This document shows, one piece after another, positions 1 to 9,482 of a stretch of DNA of 64,000 nt. Under the pieces are notes generated by a model that saw only the letters and a program-made list of their open reading frames with translations, had not been told where the DNA came from and made no database searches. The first letter of the stretch is position 1. Each line of letters starts with the position of its first letter. A program made the position numbers and the translations under genes. Origin of the DNA: Pseudoips prasinana (taxonomy: Eukaryota; Arthropoda; Insecta; Lepidoptera; Nolidae); assembly GCA_951640165.1 (NCBI GenBank), contig OX621250.1:16331501-16395500 (forward strand), written 5' to 3'.

Positions 1-483
1 TATGCCAGCCCCAGGATTGCCATTCTGTGTCTTGCCAATGCATCGCATTTGCATATTATATGCAGCATTGTTTTATTTTCTTCCCCACAGGTCCTGCAGA
101 TCGGGCTATTCGGCTATCAGTCAAACCTAAAATATATGTAAAGTCACACAACCCTTACCAGGGGATACACTGTTGCTATGCAAACATCTCTACGCACCTA
201 ATAAAGACGCTGTCAAGGTCGAAGTGTGTCCACCGTCGAAGCATCGACTGTACATAGACAAGTTAATTCTTAATTAACATTTCTCCAGTGACTTTAACCG
301 TGTGGGTTTCGGGATTTCGTGGCTTCTTGCCTCAAAAATTACTATCTATCCCAATTGTCACAATGTTAGTGGTAGTATCATTTTATATGAAGTATTTGAA
401 ATTCAATCTTCCCCAAAAGTTAATTTTGTAATGATCGTTGGAGTCTGGAGTAGGTTGAAGACAAATTTCAGCTTTTTTCCTGC
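1..483. other. Gene-free A+T-rich DNA at window start
   Basis: No coding segment or known repeat is recognised here. Short open frames of under 100 codons show no domain or compositional bias. A short string, AATAAAGACGCTGTCAAG, near 200 recurs near 5155, so part of this stretch may be an old unnamed repeat. Confidence 0.5.
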
Positions 484-652
484 TTTAAATCCCTGTGCCA
501 CGGGGTACTTACAAACATATAGTACACGGACACAAATTACTTCCAGACTCAGAACAACTATTTATAGGTCCCACAAATAGGTACCCGGCACAGGATTCGA
601 ACCCACGACACGAAGCGGCGAGGCGACTGTCTTAGTCGTTGCGCCACACGTG
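484..652 (-). mobile_element. tRNA-derived SINE, family 1, copy a
   Basis: On the minus strand this reads from a pol III A-box-like start (TGGCGCAACGACTAAG) to a B-box-like GGGTTCGAATCC. A tail with GTTCTGAGTCTGG and GTACCCCGTGGCACAGGGAT follows. The same order recurs at 26364-26560, 28300-28487 and, shortened, at 2196-2335 and 54306-54362. Repeated copies on both strands with internal pol III boxes indicate a tRNA-derived SINE. The family name is not known to me. Confidence 0.75.
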
Positions 653-856
653 CAATTTACTGACTATCTTTAATATTTGTTTATACAATTTCATTTTCAT
701 TCGTACGATTACATTCATTCCAGACCGGTATTGTAATCACTATCTGCCTGCATATTAAGGGCCGAACATATTGTAAGGTTCTTACTCTTCGCCCACAGAT
801 GTCGTACACTTAGATCTCTCTCTATCTAGTGAAGCTAACAAAAGAAACGTAATGTA

Positions 857-990
857 CAGACGCCAGCACGTCAAGCTACTCCAAACTGTCAAATTACCCC
901 AATTGAGTGAACCTTATGCATATGTGATAAAAGTTGAAAATGTATAAAAGAAATTTGACAGATTGGGGTAGCTTGATATGCTGAAGTCTG
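857..990. mobile_element. TA-flanked palindromic MITE, copy 1
   Basis: This 134-bp element has terminal inverted repeats starting CAGACGCCAGCAC. A longer inner inverted block pairs CAAACTGTCAAATT with AAATTTGACAGATTGGGG. TA precedes it at 855-856; the expected right TA has become TC. Three better copies lie at 23188, 54515 and 61738. TA duplications and TIRs fit a Tc1/mariner-type non-autonomous element. No coding capacity is present. Confidence 0.8.
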
Positions 991-1336
991 TCCTTATTAG
1001 AAGATTGTTTCGTTTTTGTGAACTCGCACACAAATCCGCAAGTACTTACCAAACCTATAGACGAACAATGTGGCGGTATGTTAACGCCATTACGCCAACT
1101 CGTTAAATACTTTGTACCGTGGCCAAGGACAATAACATAATAAAACCAGTGGCCTCCATTCTGATCAACGCCAACTAAACTTATTTAAATAATATTACCT
1201 TTCTTTGTAACGCATTTTAAGAAACTTACGGGGTATTTGTACCCCCAATAAAAAGGGAAGAGGAATAGTGCATAACTATTATATGTATGACGAGTTATAG
1301 TCATCAAAATAGCATGTAATTTAGAAATATTATATA
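991..1336. other. Gene-free stretch
   Basis: No recognisable gene or repeat is seen between the MITE and the next element. The sequence is A+T-rich, and no reading frame has recognisable content. Confidence 0.5.
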
Positions 1337-1380
1337 TTTGCTGTGTGGCTGACGGCAAAGAATATCACCACCCCATCTCA

Positions 1381-2071
1381 ACCATTCGAAAACCAAGATA
1401 ATGGTGGTGGACCGAGCGCAACTTCTACCAAAAACCGATGCACTCAATGGCTACGAAAAAGTCAGTCAATTTGTGTACTTGGGGTCTATGATCACAAATG
1501 AGGGCAACTGTACAGATGAAATACGCCGAAGGGCCGGGATGGCCAAAAGCGCTATGGCGAATCTGGACAAAATCTGGAAGAACCGTGGTATTCGCCGGAA
1601 AACCAAAGTGCGACTCGTTCGTGCCTTGGTATTTTCTATTTTCCTGTACGGCGCAGAAACCTGGTGCTGCAAGAGCAACGATAGCAAAAAGATCGATGCT
1701 TTCGAAATGTGGTGTTGGAGAAGGTTGCTCAGAATTCCGTGGACCGCTATGAGAACCAACGAGTCCATACTGCAGGAGCTTAACATCACGACAAGGCTCT
1801 CAGCAATCTGTCACCAAAAGGCCCTTCGCTTCTTCGGACATATCATGCGGTCTCCTAAGCATAGTCTGGAGAAGCACATCATAGTGGGTCAGATGGAGGG
1901 AAGACGAGCCAGGGGCAGAGCACCCTCAAGATGGATAGATGCCATCAGGAAAACTGTGGGGCCGGACATCCAGACGGCAGTCCACAGCTGCAACAACCGC
2001 AGCGAATGGAGAGCTCGCTGTTGTGGTCGCGATCCTCAGCATTGAGGGACCGAGGAAGAAGAAGAAGAAGA
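1381..2071 (+). mobile_element. 5'-truncated RTE-type non-LTR retrotransposon
   Basis: The insert lies between two ATCTCA copies (1375-1380 and 2072-2077). It ends in a GAA-repeat tail (2053-2071), as RTE-clade elements often end in short simple repeats. It keeps only the C-terminal coding part of ORF2. The host sequence on both sides is one family-A repeat, so the insertion is younger than that copy. Confidence 0.8.
1383..2045 (+). pseudogene. RTE ORF2 C-terminal fragment (endonuclease-reverse transcriptase)
   Basis: Reading starts mid-gene at 1383, upstream of the first ATG at 1401, and stays open to the stop at 2043-2045. The protein shows the hallmark RTE tail. KTKIMVVDR comes from the end of the RT palm/thumb. 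QFVYLGSMITNEG and IRRRAGMAKSAM follow, then LYGAETW, DAFEMWCWRRLLRIPWT and RFFGHIMR, and a basic C-terminus ending WRARCCGRD. Lepidopteran RTE proteins share this order. The endonuclease, fingers and YADD box are missing, so the copy cannot encode an active enzyme even though its remaining frame is intact. Confidence 0.85.
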
Positions 2072-2195
2072 ATCTCATCCCGTGGGGGGCCTAGAAGTCG
2101 ACCCGAAGGAATATCTACCACAGAACGGGAAGCAGCGTCGTCGCCTATGGATCTATATGTCGTCTTTAGTATCGTAGTTATGTTTATTTTTGAAA

Positions 2196-2335
2196 GACTA
2201 CGCCCGCACTAGGGAATCTAGTCCTTGTGTCGCGGGGTAGTTTAGAAACATGTAATAGACGGACACAAATTACATCCAGACTCAGAACAACTATTTATAG
2301 GCCACACAAATAGTTGTTGCTGCGCTACACGTGCA
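2196..2335 (-). mobile_element. tRNA-derived SINE, family 1, copy b (internally deleted)
   Basis: The tail half (GTTCTGAGTCTGG and the CCCCGCGACACAAGG segment on the minus strand) is well kept. The head jumps directly to the A-box end (GCACGTGTAGCGCAGCA). About 50 bp with the B box and anticodon-like part is missing compared with the copies at 484 and 28300. Loss of the B box should make it silent for pol III. Confidence 0.65.
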
Positions 2336-3000
2336 TTGGAAGAACTCGGGTGATTTTTTAAATTGTATATATTTTTTTAACTGAAACCTAGTATGAACGT
2401 AAGAGAAGAATGAAGAATTTCATACTCAATGTTGCTTCACGAGAATCCGTTCAGTTATACTAAGATCGTGAGGAGATAAGCACTACCACCATTCATTATC
2501 TAAGATGCTGAAATTTGTAGCAATCCATGGCAAAGCCAATAAATACAGTACCTATATAATAATTAATAAATAATCAAATAACTGGGACTTATCACAAAGC
2601 GTCCTGTTGCCCAAATTAAGCATAGCTTAGTATTATTGATACTAGACAACGGATATACATACCTACTTATATATTTTTTTTGGATATATACATATACATA
2701 CATGTTTAGTTATGAACACAAATATTTGACTTGTGTGAGGATTGAACCTTTAGGTCAGAAACCACAATACTAACTGACTGACGGCTGTAGTTTCTCCATG
2801 AAATAGAAAAAAAAACAAAAATAATAAATCAACTCTTTTTCTTATGACTACATTAACAGATTCAGGTAGGTAAGTACTCGTTCGTAGTTTAAAAGCCGTA
2901 GGCGATGTTATCTCCTTCAGGTTTCATGTGATTTTTTGTACATATTATTAAAATTAGGTGTAATTCTGCGAAATAACAAGCAAAATCGGTAACGGTAAGG
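2336..3000. other. Gene-free stretch with a degenerate SINE-like patch
   Basis: No coding sequence is seen. Around 2700-2790 the words ACACAAATATTTGACTTGTGTGAGGATT followed by AACC resemble the tRNA-derived family at 26600 and 58680, but the copy is too decayed to delimit. Confidence 0.4.
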
Positions 3001-3275
3001 GTGTAACGAATATGAACAAACCGCTCACCATATACTTTGGGAGTGTGATCTCTGGCAAAATTAGCGTGATATTATGTTAAACAGCTTACAAACAATATCT
3101 GGAGAATTATACAGATCCTGTAGCAACAAGGACCAACTTCCGTGCGTTTAAGCGGTTTTGCCATACCTACTATTGGAATCAAATATAACAGCTCACTTAG
3201 GACCCTTAAATTGATCCTCAGTGGTTTTGCAGCTGGCTTCTCTAATTGCAATTCTCTCGTTTTATGAGGCTATAG
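3001..3275 (+). pseudogene. R1-like LINE 3' end (same family as 9483-10781)
   Basis: The plus strand encodes NEYEQTAHHILWECDLWQN, identical to the C-terminal zinc-knuckle region of the minus-strand element at 9812-10768. It is then cut by TAG where the other copy has CAG. The rest (RDIML, then a tail rich in NFRAFKRFCH) can still be followed into a 3' UTR matching 9725-9811 in reverse complement. It is a 5'-truncated remnant carrying at least one nonsense change. A third scrap of this family lies at 34128. Confidence 0.8.
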
Positions 3276-3659
3276 CCATAGAACATTTGGAATGAAAGTA
3301 AATAAAGCTGTTATTAGAGCTTACTTTACTACAAGAATGTCAAGTTATACTCAGCAAAAGTCAGTAATAAAAAAGCAAAAACACACTTATGTGCTGTGGA
3401 AATAAAATATTAACATAATAAAATATAAATACCTGTGTGTCTGTGAGCCAAAGTTCACCGTGGAAGGAAGTCACGTCACGAGTCTCAATTAATCGAGAAT
3501 CTGTGCGACTATCGACTTTTCTACACGAGTCTTTATGCTTTTTATGACGTGTGTTTATTTATTTAAAACTTTAGCTCTTCAATATTTACTTAACCGGACT
3601 TTGTGCCGAGGCTATTCTCTCCTAGTCAACTTTAGGGAAGTAAATAGGTCTTTTTTATT
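3276..3659. other. Gene-free stretch
   Basis: A+T-rich sequence without recognisable coding content or repeats. Confidence 0.5.
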
Positions 3660-3975
3660 TATATCTGGGGAAATGCTCTAGTCGCACGGGGTGTGGGGCT
3701 CGACCCACTTAAACCACCACGGTAGCCAGCCTCACAGTGCCTGTAGCGGGGGCTCTGGGTACTCGTGAACGATCTCACCAGTAACCCCGCTGTACACTGA
3801 GCGTCCGTGAGACTCACCCGGGGATGGGAGGGGCTTGAGTGCCTCCCCCCTCCCCAGTACGCACAAGCGTGTTACCTGGGCTACAGCAGGTTACCTTCCC
3901 GGGACCGCTGGCACTCGGAAGTAAAGAACTCCACTCGTTCCCTCCCCGGAACGCCAAAGGTCCCAGTGAAGCGAA
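3660..3975. repeat. GC-rich patch, probable transposon fragment of unknown class
   Basis: Base composition changes sharply to GC-rich, with blocks such as CACGGGGTGTGGGGCTCGAC and CCGGGGATGGGAGGGGCTTG, between A+T-rich flanks. The abrupt edges, and its position next to a family-A repeat, suggest a LINE piece. I cannot assign a frame or clade. An open frame of 128 codons starting at 3807 runs into family A and is not convincing as a gene. Confidence 0.35.
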
Positions 3976-4021
3976 ATAGGCCTAGTATTTTATTAAACAA
4001 TATTTTAGATAATTATATTTT

Positions 4022-4207
4022 ATTTGCTGTGTGGCTGACGGCATGGATCGCGTTGAACGGGCAGCAGCGTCTCTCGTGTACTATGACCATCATACTGGGA
4101 TCACAACCCGTCTGGAAAGCGTGGCGATTATGGCATATCCCACAAAATGATGGGAACAACTCCATTGTACAGCAGTGGACGTATTCTGGCTGAAATGATG
4201 ATGATGA
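4022..4207 (+). mobile_element. ATG-tailed repeat (family A), copy 2
   Basis: It starts with CTGTGTGGCTGACGGCA like the other copies. An internal part is deleted, so the text jumps to GGGCAGCAGCGTCTC. It then follows the consensus (GCGTGGCGATTATGGCATATCCC) to the CAGCAGTGGAC box and the ATGATGATGATG tail. Confidence 0.75.
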
Positions 4208-5303
4208 CATTAAAAAGTTTTATAATAGTTTAACTACTGAGACGATTTTATCAATGGCGTCTAAATCTACCATGACATTTGGCTACGTGTCGCTAAATGA
4301 AATCAATGACAGATGATGTCTATGGTATAGCGGTTAAAGACGCCAGTGCCTTGAGACATGCTCACGTGGTCCTTTCTGAAAATAGAAGTTACTCTTAGCC
4401 ATCCTGATTCGCAACTATATCGGCTATTCAATTGTCATTAGCTGCAAAAATAACAATAATTCGATTGACGAATCATTGTTATTTTTGCAGCTAATGACAA
4501 CAACCTAAGATCTCAAATTGAATGCCTTGACCACTTGGCTACAACTCCCAATAGACTAAAATGACTGTAACGAATAAATTAAACCCATGTTCGTATCGTT
4601 AGTAGCCATTACTTAACCAGAGAGAAACCTGGTTTAGGACATGAACACCTTTTGATTGAATAAATAATGAAAAAATAAGATAACTCACAGGAACAAACTC
4701 ATGTACAGACTGTAAAGTCAGTTTAGGAGTTTTATAACTGTACCTTACTCATTATTTTAACCCTGATTTTTCGTTTTGTTCTATTCTATTATGTTCTGGA
4801 CTTTAAGAACCAAAGTACACACAGTTGTATACATGCTCTCTCTGGCGCCTTAGAACTTGCGTCATATTTACGCGAAAATAAGTTGCAAATTCGCGTCCAA
4901 AAAGTATGCACATTTGACCTACACTCTCTGTTTATTTACCGTCATCCTGAACAGGGATCAACGGATTCTTGCCAACATTAAATAAAAAACATTGAGGTAA
5001 AAGGCAGTACAGCTGTATAGATAGTTTGTTTAGATACTGCAGCTGCACAGGTAAGTAATCACCTAACGGATGACTCAACATTTCGTTATTATAATCATAT
5101 ATTCGATAGTGGATAGGTACAGTTGCACTACGAAATCCGCCCTTGCTGTTGGCGTAATAAAGACGCTGTCAAGTGTGAAAAGCGGTAAGATGGATAAGCT
5201 TAATATCCATAGACGTGGCGTCAATTATTCGAGATACGTCATTTTTATTGTCATGTGGTGGTGCTAGCTCATCTAGGTAGTTCTACAGTGCCGTTTAATC
5301 CTT
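4208..5303. other. Gene-free stretch containing a perfect hairpin
   Basis: No gene or dispersed repeat is recognised apart from the hairpin at 4432-4500, annotated separately. Short open frames lack any protein signature. Confidence 0.5.
4432..4500. repeat. 69-nt near-perfect hairpin
   Basis: Perfect 26-bp arms lie at 4432-4457 and 4475-4500. The inner loop itself pairs ATTCG with CGAAT apart from one mismatch. No TIR-like ends, target duplication or other copy was seen, so it does not look like one of the MITEs. Fold-back by template switching, or a hairpin RNA, are both possible. Confidence 0.85.
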
Positions 5304-5770
5304 GCTAATATTATAAATGCGAAAGTAACTCTGTCTGTCTGTCGCGCTTTCACGCCAAAACTACTGAACCGATTTATATGAAATTTGGTACACAGATGGC
5401 CTAGAGTTCGAGAAAGGACATAAGTTACTTTTTAAAGCAAAAAGTGGGTTGTAAGAGGTTGAAAGGGGGGAGAGTAATATGTAAGTATCGTCACTTTTGG
5501 AGCTAGAAGCTTGAAACTTATTTTTTAGGCTGTTGCTTCGATATAAATAAATATGACAAAGTTTGTAAAAGTTTTACTTACAAGCCCTTTCATTTGATAC
5601 CTATATTGAGGGAGTTATGTAAAAATGTTATCGGCCATTTTGTAGCGGCGGCCATCTTGAACCCATTTTTATAAAAAAAATACAAAATCAATTCATTGAT
5701 TCCAGAGCTACGATGCCACAGATAGACACACAAACATACACCTCAAACTTATTACACCCTAACGTTTTGG
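5304..5770 (+). mobile_element. Lepidopteran dispersed element with GTCT head (family D), long copy
   Basis: It begins GCTAATATTATAAATGCGAAAGT, then (CTGT)n and TTTCACGCCAAAACTACTGAACCGAT. It ends near ACACACAAACATACACCTC. This head, with an opposite end of CCCGCGGGGCACAGCTAG seen in other copies, marks a repeat spread through Lepidoptera. I think it belongs with non-autonomous Helitron-like elements, but the class is not certain. No coding potential. Confidence 0.55.
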
Positions 5771-5925
5771 CGTCGATGTTAAAAATATATAAGTAATCTT
5801 GTTTCAAAATCCAAGGAGGAAAATGAGGAAAACGCTTCGTGACTATTGGAATTAGTAAGATGGATAGATCAACTCTTTATTGTACACCTCGAGAAACAAT
5901 AAATTGTGAGAAAATATACCTATAT

Positions 5926-6174
5926 AGTGTGGTAACGGCGGCTTATATCAGAATATCATCACCCCATCTCATCCCGAAGGGAGCGTAGAAATAAAAACCC
6001 GAGGGAATATCTTCCAGAGGACGGGCAGCGCAGCTTCCTTCTGAGTACTATGACCATCTTACTGCGATCGCCAACCCGTCTGCCAAGCGTGGCGATTATG
6101 ACAAACCCCCAAAATGATTCTTGGGGGAGACTTGTCTAACAGTGGACTTCTTTCAGCTGTAATGATGATGATGA
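5926..6174 (+). mobile_element. ATG-tailed repeat (family A), copy 3
   Basis: A nearly full-length copy: a GTGTGGTAACGGCGG start, ATATCAGAATATCATCACCCC, the GAGGACGGGCAGCG and CGATCGCCAACCCGTCTGCC blocks, an AACAGTGGAC variant of the RTE-like box, and a (ATG)n tail. Small indels break the open frame that is preserved in the copies at 11200, 19783 and 46879. Confidence 0.85.
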
Positions 6175-6319
6175 TACTTATATTATAATAGTACAATTGG
6201 CGGCCTTATCATAAGATGTAATCTCTGCCAGGCAATCTAGTTGGGTTAGCAAAAGATTAATTTTTTTTTTATTATACACACAAAATATAAACAAAAGGAA
6301 ATCAATGATTTATCACACT

Positions 6320-6490
6320 AATATTAATAAGGAGTGTGTGAGTGTATATGTTTGTTACTTCTTCACGACTTAACGGCTGGACCGATTTTAATAAAATTTG
6401 GTATGGAGTTAGTTGACATTCTGGATTAACACAAAGGCTATAATTTATAAAGTTTAACGCGGGTAAAACCACAGGACACAGCTAGTAATC
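6320..6490 (+). mobile_element. Family D dispersed element, short copy
   Basis: A compact 170-bp form: CACTAATATTAATAAGG head, TTCACGACTTAACGGCTGGACCGATTT core, GCTATAATTTATAAAGTTTAACGCGGGT and the terminal CACAGCTAGT. Minus-strand relatives are at 16404, 21234 and 21657. Confidence 0.6.
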
Positions 6491-6948
6491 AATAAAATAC
6501 AAGCGTACCTACTGATTATTTCTAATGAAATTTCTTACAGACACCGATAACAAAGACATACAATTATTTTTATATAGCCTAAAAAGAGTTTAGCCACTAA
6601 TATATATGTATGAAATATTAATTACGTATTCATGTCAGATTGAGATTTATAAATTACAAATGCACAGTTAGGTTACTGTAACCGCCTAACAGCTAACCTC
6701 GCTAAAACATGCGTGACCGAGAAAGCAATTTATGAACAAAATGTACTTAACATTTGTTATGTTATTTTTTGTTGTTGGAGGCCGAGGACCGATAAAATGT
6801 ATCAATTTAGTCGCGCTTCATCAACATACTCGTTATTGTCAGTGCCATAACACAATATTATGTGTCAAAGACAACCGATCGAGCATATATTGTGTTTGCC
6901 TACTAAATAATTACTCTAATTGGACCAAATCCCGTGTTCATGCCCGCT
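6491..6948. other. Gene-free stretch
   Basis: No recognised element. An 85-codon open frame (6732-6989) starts with a hydrophobic stretch that could resemble a signal peptide. Its 3' part runs into a 55-bp tandem repeat of transposon type, so I do not call it a gene. Confidence 0.45.
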
Positions 6949-7062
6949 TGAGTATGTTTCGCCGGACCGTCTCAACTGGGTCGTGTTGAAACCGGTAGTA
7001 GATGAACCCACTGAGTTTGTTTCGCTGGGTCTTCTCAGTTGGGGCGCATTGGATCCGGTGGT
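6949..7062. repeat. Two tandem 55-bp units, lepidopteran repeat fragment
   Basis: Two diverged units each contain TGAGTNTGTTTCGCYGG, then a CTTCTCAGTTGGG-like box and GGTGGTAG. The pattern is familiar from dispersed lepidopteran repeats and is not coding. Confidence 0.5.
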
Positions 7063-7183
7063 AGCATTAAAGCGCGACCGTCGTTATTAACACAAGGTCC
7101 GTCATAATAATAATACCTTTAATATAGACAGAACCATTGACAATATGTAGTAAAAATATTAGACTTAAACTAGATAATTAAAC

Positions 7184-7395
7184 ATAATCTCTTGACAATA
7201 ACTTGATACGAGCTAGCTAAATATCATTTCTGTAATAAAATAAATTTTATAAATGTTTTCATACAAGATGTACCTAAATATCTATGTTACTAGAAATAAT
7301 ATCTAATGTATACAACTATATTACTACAAACATGTTCTGACTATTTACAAGCGCTTTTTTAAAGTCTACGTGAATAAAAACCTTTTTTATTTTAT
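7184..7395 (+). mobile_element. LINE 3' UTR repeat with ATTT tail, copy 1
   Basis: A 210-bp A+T-rich block: GACAATAACTTGATACGAGC start, CTATATTACTACAAACATGTTCTGACTATTTAC middle, and AAGTCTACGTGAATAAAAACCTTTTTTAT with an ATTT-type tail. It recurs at 15968-16165, 27349-27566 and inverted at 27571-27656. A constant 3' tail and variable 5' loss suggest a LINE 3' UTR. The parent ORF is not attached. Confidence 0.6.
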
Positions 7396-7549
7396 TTATT
7401 TATTTAAAGCATTAAGGCGCGGTGTGAAGCTAAAATACGAAAATGTGCTTGAACCTAGAGTTTCGAATCTATGAAAAGCCCTTTCCGAACCTAAATTGGA
7501 AGAGCGGGCCGCATCACGTATTAACGTAGAGCGAAAGTTGCACAAAACA

Positions 7550-7650
7550 TTCTTAAAATGGTACGCCCGGTGTGGTGGTTGAGGTTCGAACTCCAAAGAG
7601 GGTGCCCTCCGGCGCACGTACTTAGTTGATGACTGAATGATCATCGTCAT
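7550..7650. repeat. Short dispersed repeat with GGTGCCCTCYGGCGCA box
   Basis: GAGGTTCGAACTCCAAAGAGGGTGCCCTCCGGCGCA here matches a diverged copy at about 57555-57595 (GGTTGAACCGCAAAGG, then GGTACCCTCTGGCGCA). The GGTTCGAAC core could be a pol III B box, so a SINE remnant is likely. Bounds are approximate. Confidence 0.4.
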
Positions 7651-8011
7651 CATCTTCATATCAGCCACATCTGGACAAACGCCTCCATCAATGATTTCCA
7701 CAATAGTCAGTTTGCGCTGCCCGCATCTAACGGCCGCGACCCTTGCAACACCGAATACAATTTTGAATAATGGTTTGTTATTTATACTATAAGTGCCTGC
7801 TACTGTAGACTACACAAATATCTGCATAAAAATAAGTTTTGCGTTCAATAACTCTGTTTACTAAATTTCAACGATGATATGGTAATTTTAATTAAAGAGC
7901 TAATCGAATCTAATGAAATGACCGAACATTTTTTGTTTTATTCTTATATTTCTTTAAGAAAATAAATCAACAAATACGCATAAGTAATATATTTTGAATA
8001 CTTTACCAAAT

Positions 8012-8312
8012 GAAGAGAGGCAGGGCACAGCGTTCATTCGCTCGAAGAGCAGCCCGACTGGGGCAGTACCTCCACCTTACAGAAAGCATTCCTTAATAAT
8101 AGCATTAATAATTGTAATGTTGTGTTTCTGCGTGTGAGTAAGGTCGCCAGATCTCATCGGGGTTGGAGGGCAGGGTCAGCAACACTTGTTTGCTGACTCT
8201 TAAAGGCCGCCAACCGCGACTCCTCTGGTTTTGCGAGTGTACATGGGCGGCGGTGATCACTTACCATCAGGTGACCCACTTGCTCGTTTGTCGCCGTCTT
8301 ATAAAAAAAAAT
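8012..8312 (+). mobile_element. CR1-type LINE 3' end
   Basis: It contains CGTTCATTCGCTCGAAGAGCAGCCCGACTGG, CTTAAAGGCCGCCAACCGCGACTCCTC, then GGGCGGCGGTGATCACTTACCATCAGGTGACCC and a terminal TTATAAAAAAAA. This signature is the widespread 3' end of lepidopteran CR1-group LINEs and their truncated derivatives. Only the 3' UTR remains. Other copies are at 27745-27985 (minus) and 55441-55560. Confidence 0.8.
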
Positions 8313-8520
8313 CTATTTTTGATACAAATATTGTGCTTCTACCGTGTCTTAAGCAAAATAATAAAAGTGAAATAATACTACTGGCTGCGGCACGTGGTGC
8401 TATTTATTAAGGCTATCTCCATTTCAAATTTGTTCAACCGTTTCTGTGTGAAGGAGTAAAAGAGGAACTTATTTTGATAATCTCCTCCTGGTCGAATTTC
8501 GGCCACGGCGGGTACAATGT

Positions 8521-9010
8521 AGACTATCCATCTGTGCGGGATATATCATACCTACTGTACAAAGTTGTGCGCAAACACTTGGGCATGTGTGAATTTTTGA
8601 TCTGGTAGGACGGACTAGCTGACATGACCGGGAAGAAGTCAGGTAGGACCAACGGATTTACGTACTCTCCGAGGCAAATTTCCAGACTCTGGACTCTCGA
8701 TAGTCGAAAACTCTCTATAAGTATCACTTGACGCTCATGGCTAGGCTAAGCAACTAGGCTCGCGGTCAGTCCATGGATGGGTGACCACCAAAGTGGTTAA
8801 ATTTCTGAGGGCCTCCGTGCTTCGGAGAGCACGTTAAGCTGTCGGTCACGGTTGTAGTCATTCCACAACAATCAAGAGGCCTAATGGGCGACTTGAACAA
8901 CTCTGTCACTTGGGTAACCACTTCCCATATCTACGACAAGTAAGTAAGTATCACTTTTTGCCCTACCTGGGATTTGAACCCTGGATCCTATATTTACGGT
9001 CGAATAGCGT
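8521..9010 (-). mobile_element. tRNA-derived SINE, family 2, copy 1 (split by a 5S SINE)
   Basis: On the minus strand it begins with a tRNA-like head containing a GGTTCAAATCCCAGG B box (8970-8990). It continues after the insert through ACTTCTTCCCGGTCATG and ends TATATCCCGCACAGATGG. The same order is seen uninterrupted at 29405-29706. The 216-bp insert at 8730-8945 splits it and is flanked by AAGTATCACTT duplications. Confidence 0.7.
8730..8945 (+). mobile_element. 5S rRNA-derived SINE
   Basis: The segment GCTAAGCAACTAGGCTCG, then GTCAGTCCATGGATGGGTGACC (8744-8787), resembles the 3' half of 5S rRNA including its internal control region. The body that follows (TGCTTCGGAGAGCACGTTAAGCTGTCGGTC) is common to lepidopteran 5S-type SINEs, and the tail is (TAAG)n. 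AAGTATCACTT occurs on both sides (8719-8729 and 8946-8956), a clear 11-bp target duplication. It is a retroposon, not a working 5S gene, since the 5' half of 5S is missing. Confidence 0.85.
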
Positions 9011-9439
9011 TAATAAATGTCATAATATTGGAAACTCAATTGCTTTAATCAAGTTAAATAGTATACCAAGTAATCGATGGAACTATGTCAATAGCTACCT
9101 AATGTTATCACATAATTATCTAGGTTATTAGAAATACCGATTGATTTTGTTAAATACCTAATAATCTTAAAGATTCCTTTATATTATATTCTACCTGACA
9201 CAAACGACTTGATAATCCCTTCTGCACATACTTAATTGTATATGTTCTATGCTTGATATTCCAGTTTCAATTAAAAACAAACCCCTAATTTTCACGTGTT
9301 ATGCTAACATAAGGCGTGGAAAAATTTTTAGAGAGATTATTCCCAGAGACGAAAATAAAATTTTAGGTGTTTTCCTAGAAATAACACACATTTGCCTTAA
9401 TAATATTAGTGTGATACCAATTTTCCTTTGTAAATACAT
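9011..9439. other. Gene-free stretch
   Basis: A+T-rich, with no repeat match elsewhere in the window and no frame with protein features. Confidence 0.5.
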
Positions 9440-9482
9440 ACTTATATAGATATTTACACATAGACTCAAGACAAACAGACAT

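Larger units (their letters stand above)
1337..2145 (+). mobile_element. ATG-tailed repeat (family A), copy 1, split by an RTE
   Basis: The family-A start (CTGTGTGGCTGACGGCA, then AATATCA and CACCCCATCTCA) lies at 1337-1380. The body resumes at 2078 with TCCCGTGGGGGGC, followed by the GTCGACCCG block. Between them sits a 691-bp RTE fragment flanked by ATCTCA duplications. The right end is decayed by about 2145 and lacks the usual (ATG)n tail. Better copies are at 4022, 5926, 11200, 19783, 25233 and 46879. Confidence 0.7.

Noticed and set aside
6732..6989. 85-codon frame with a hydrophobic start and several Cys, like a small secreted peptide
   Set aside because: The C-terminal part overlaps a 55-bp tandem repeat, there is no supporting context, and such frames are expected by chance in 64 kb.
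8744..8787. A genuine 5S rRNA gene
   Set aside because: Only the 3' half of 5S is present. It lies in a SINE body with target duplications.
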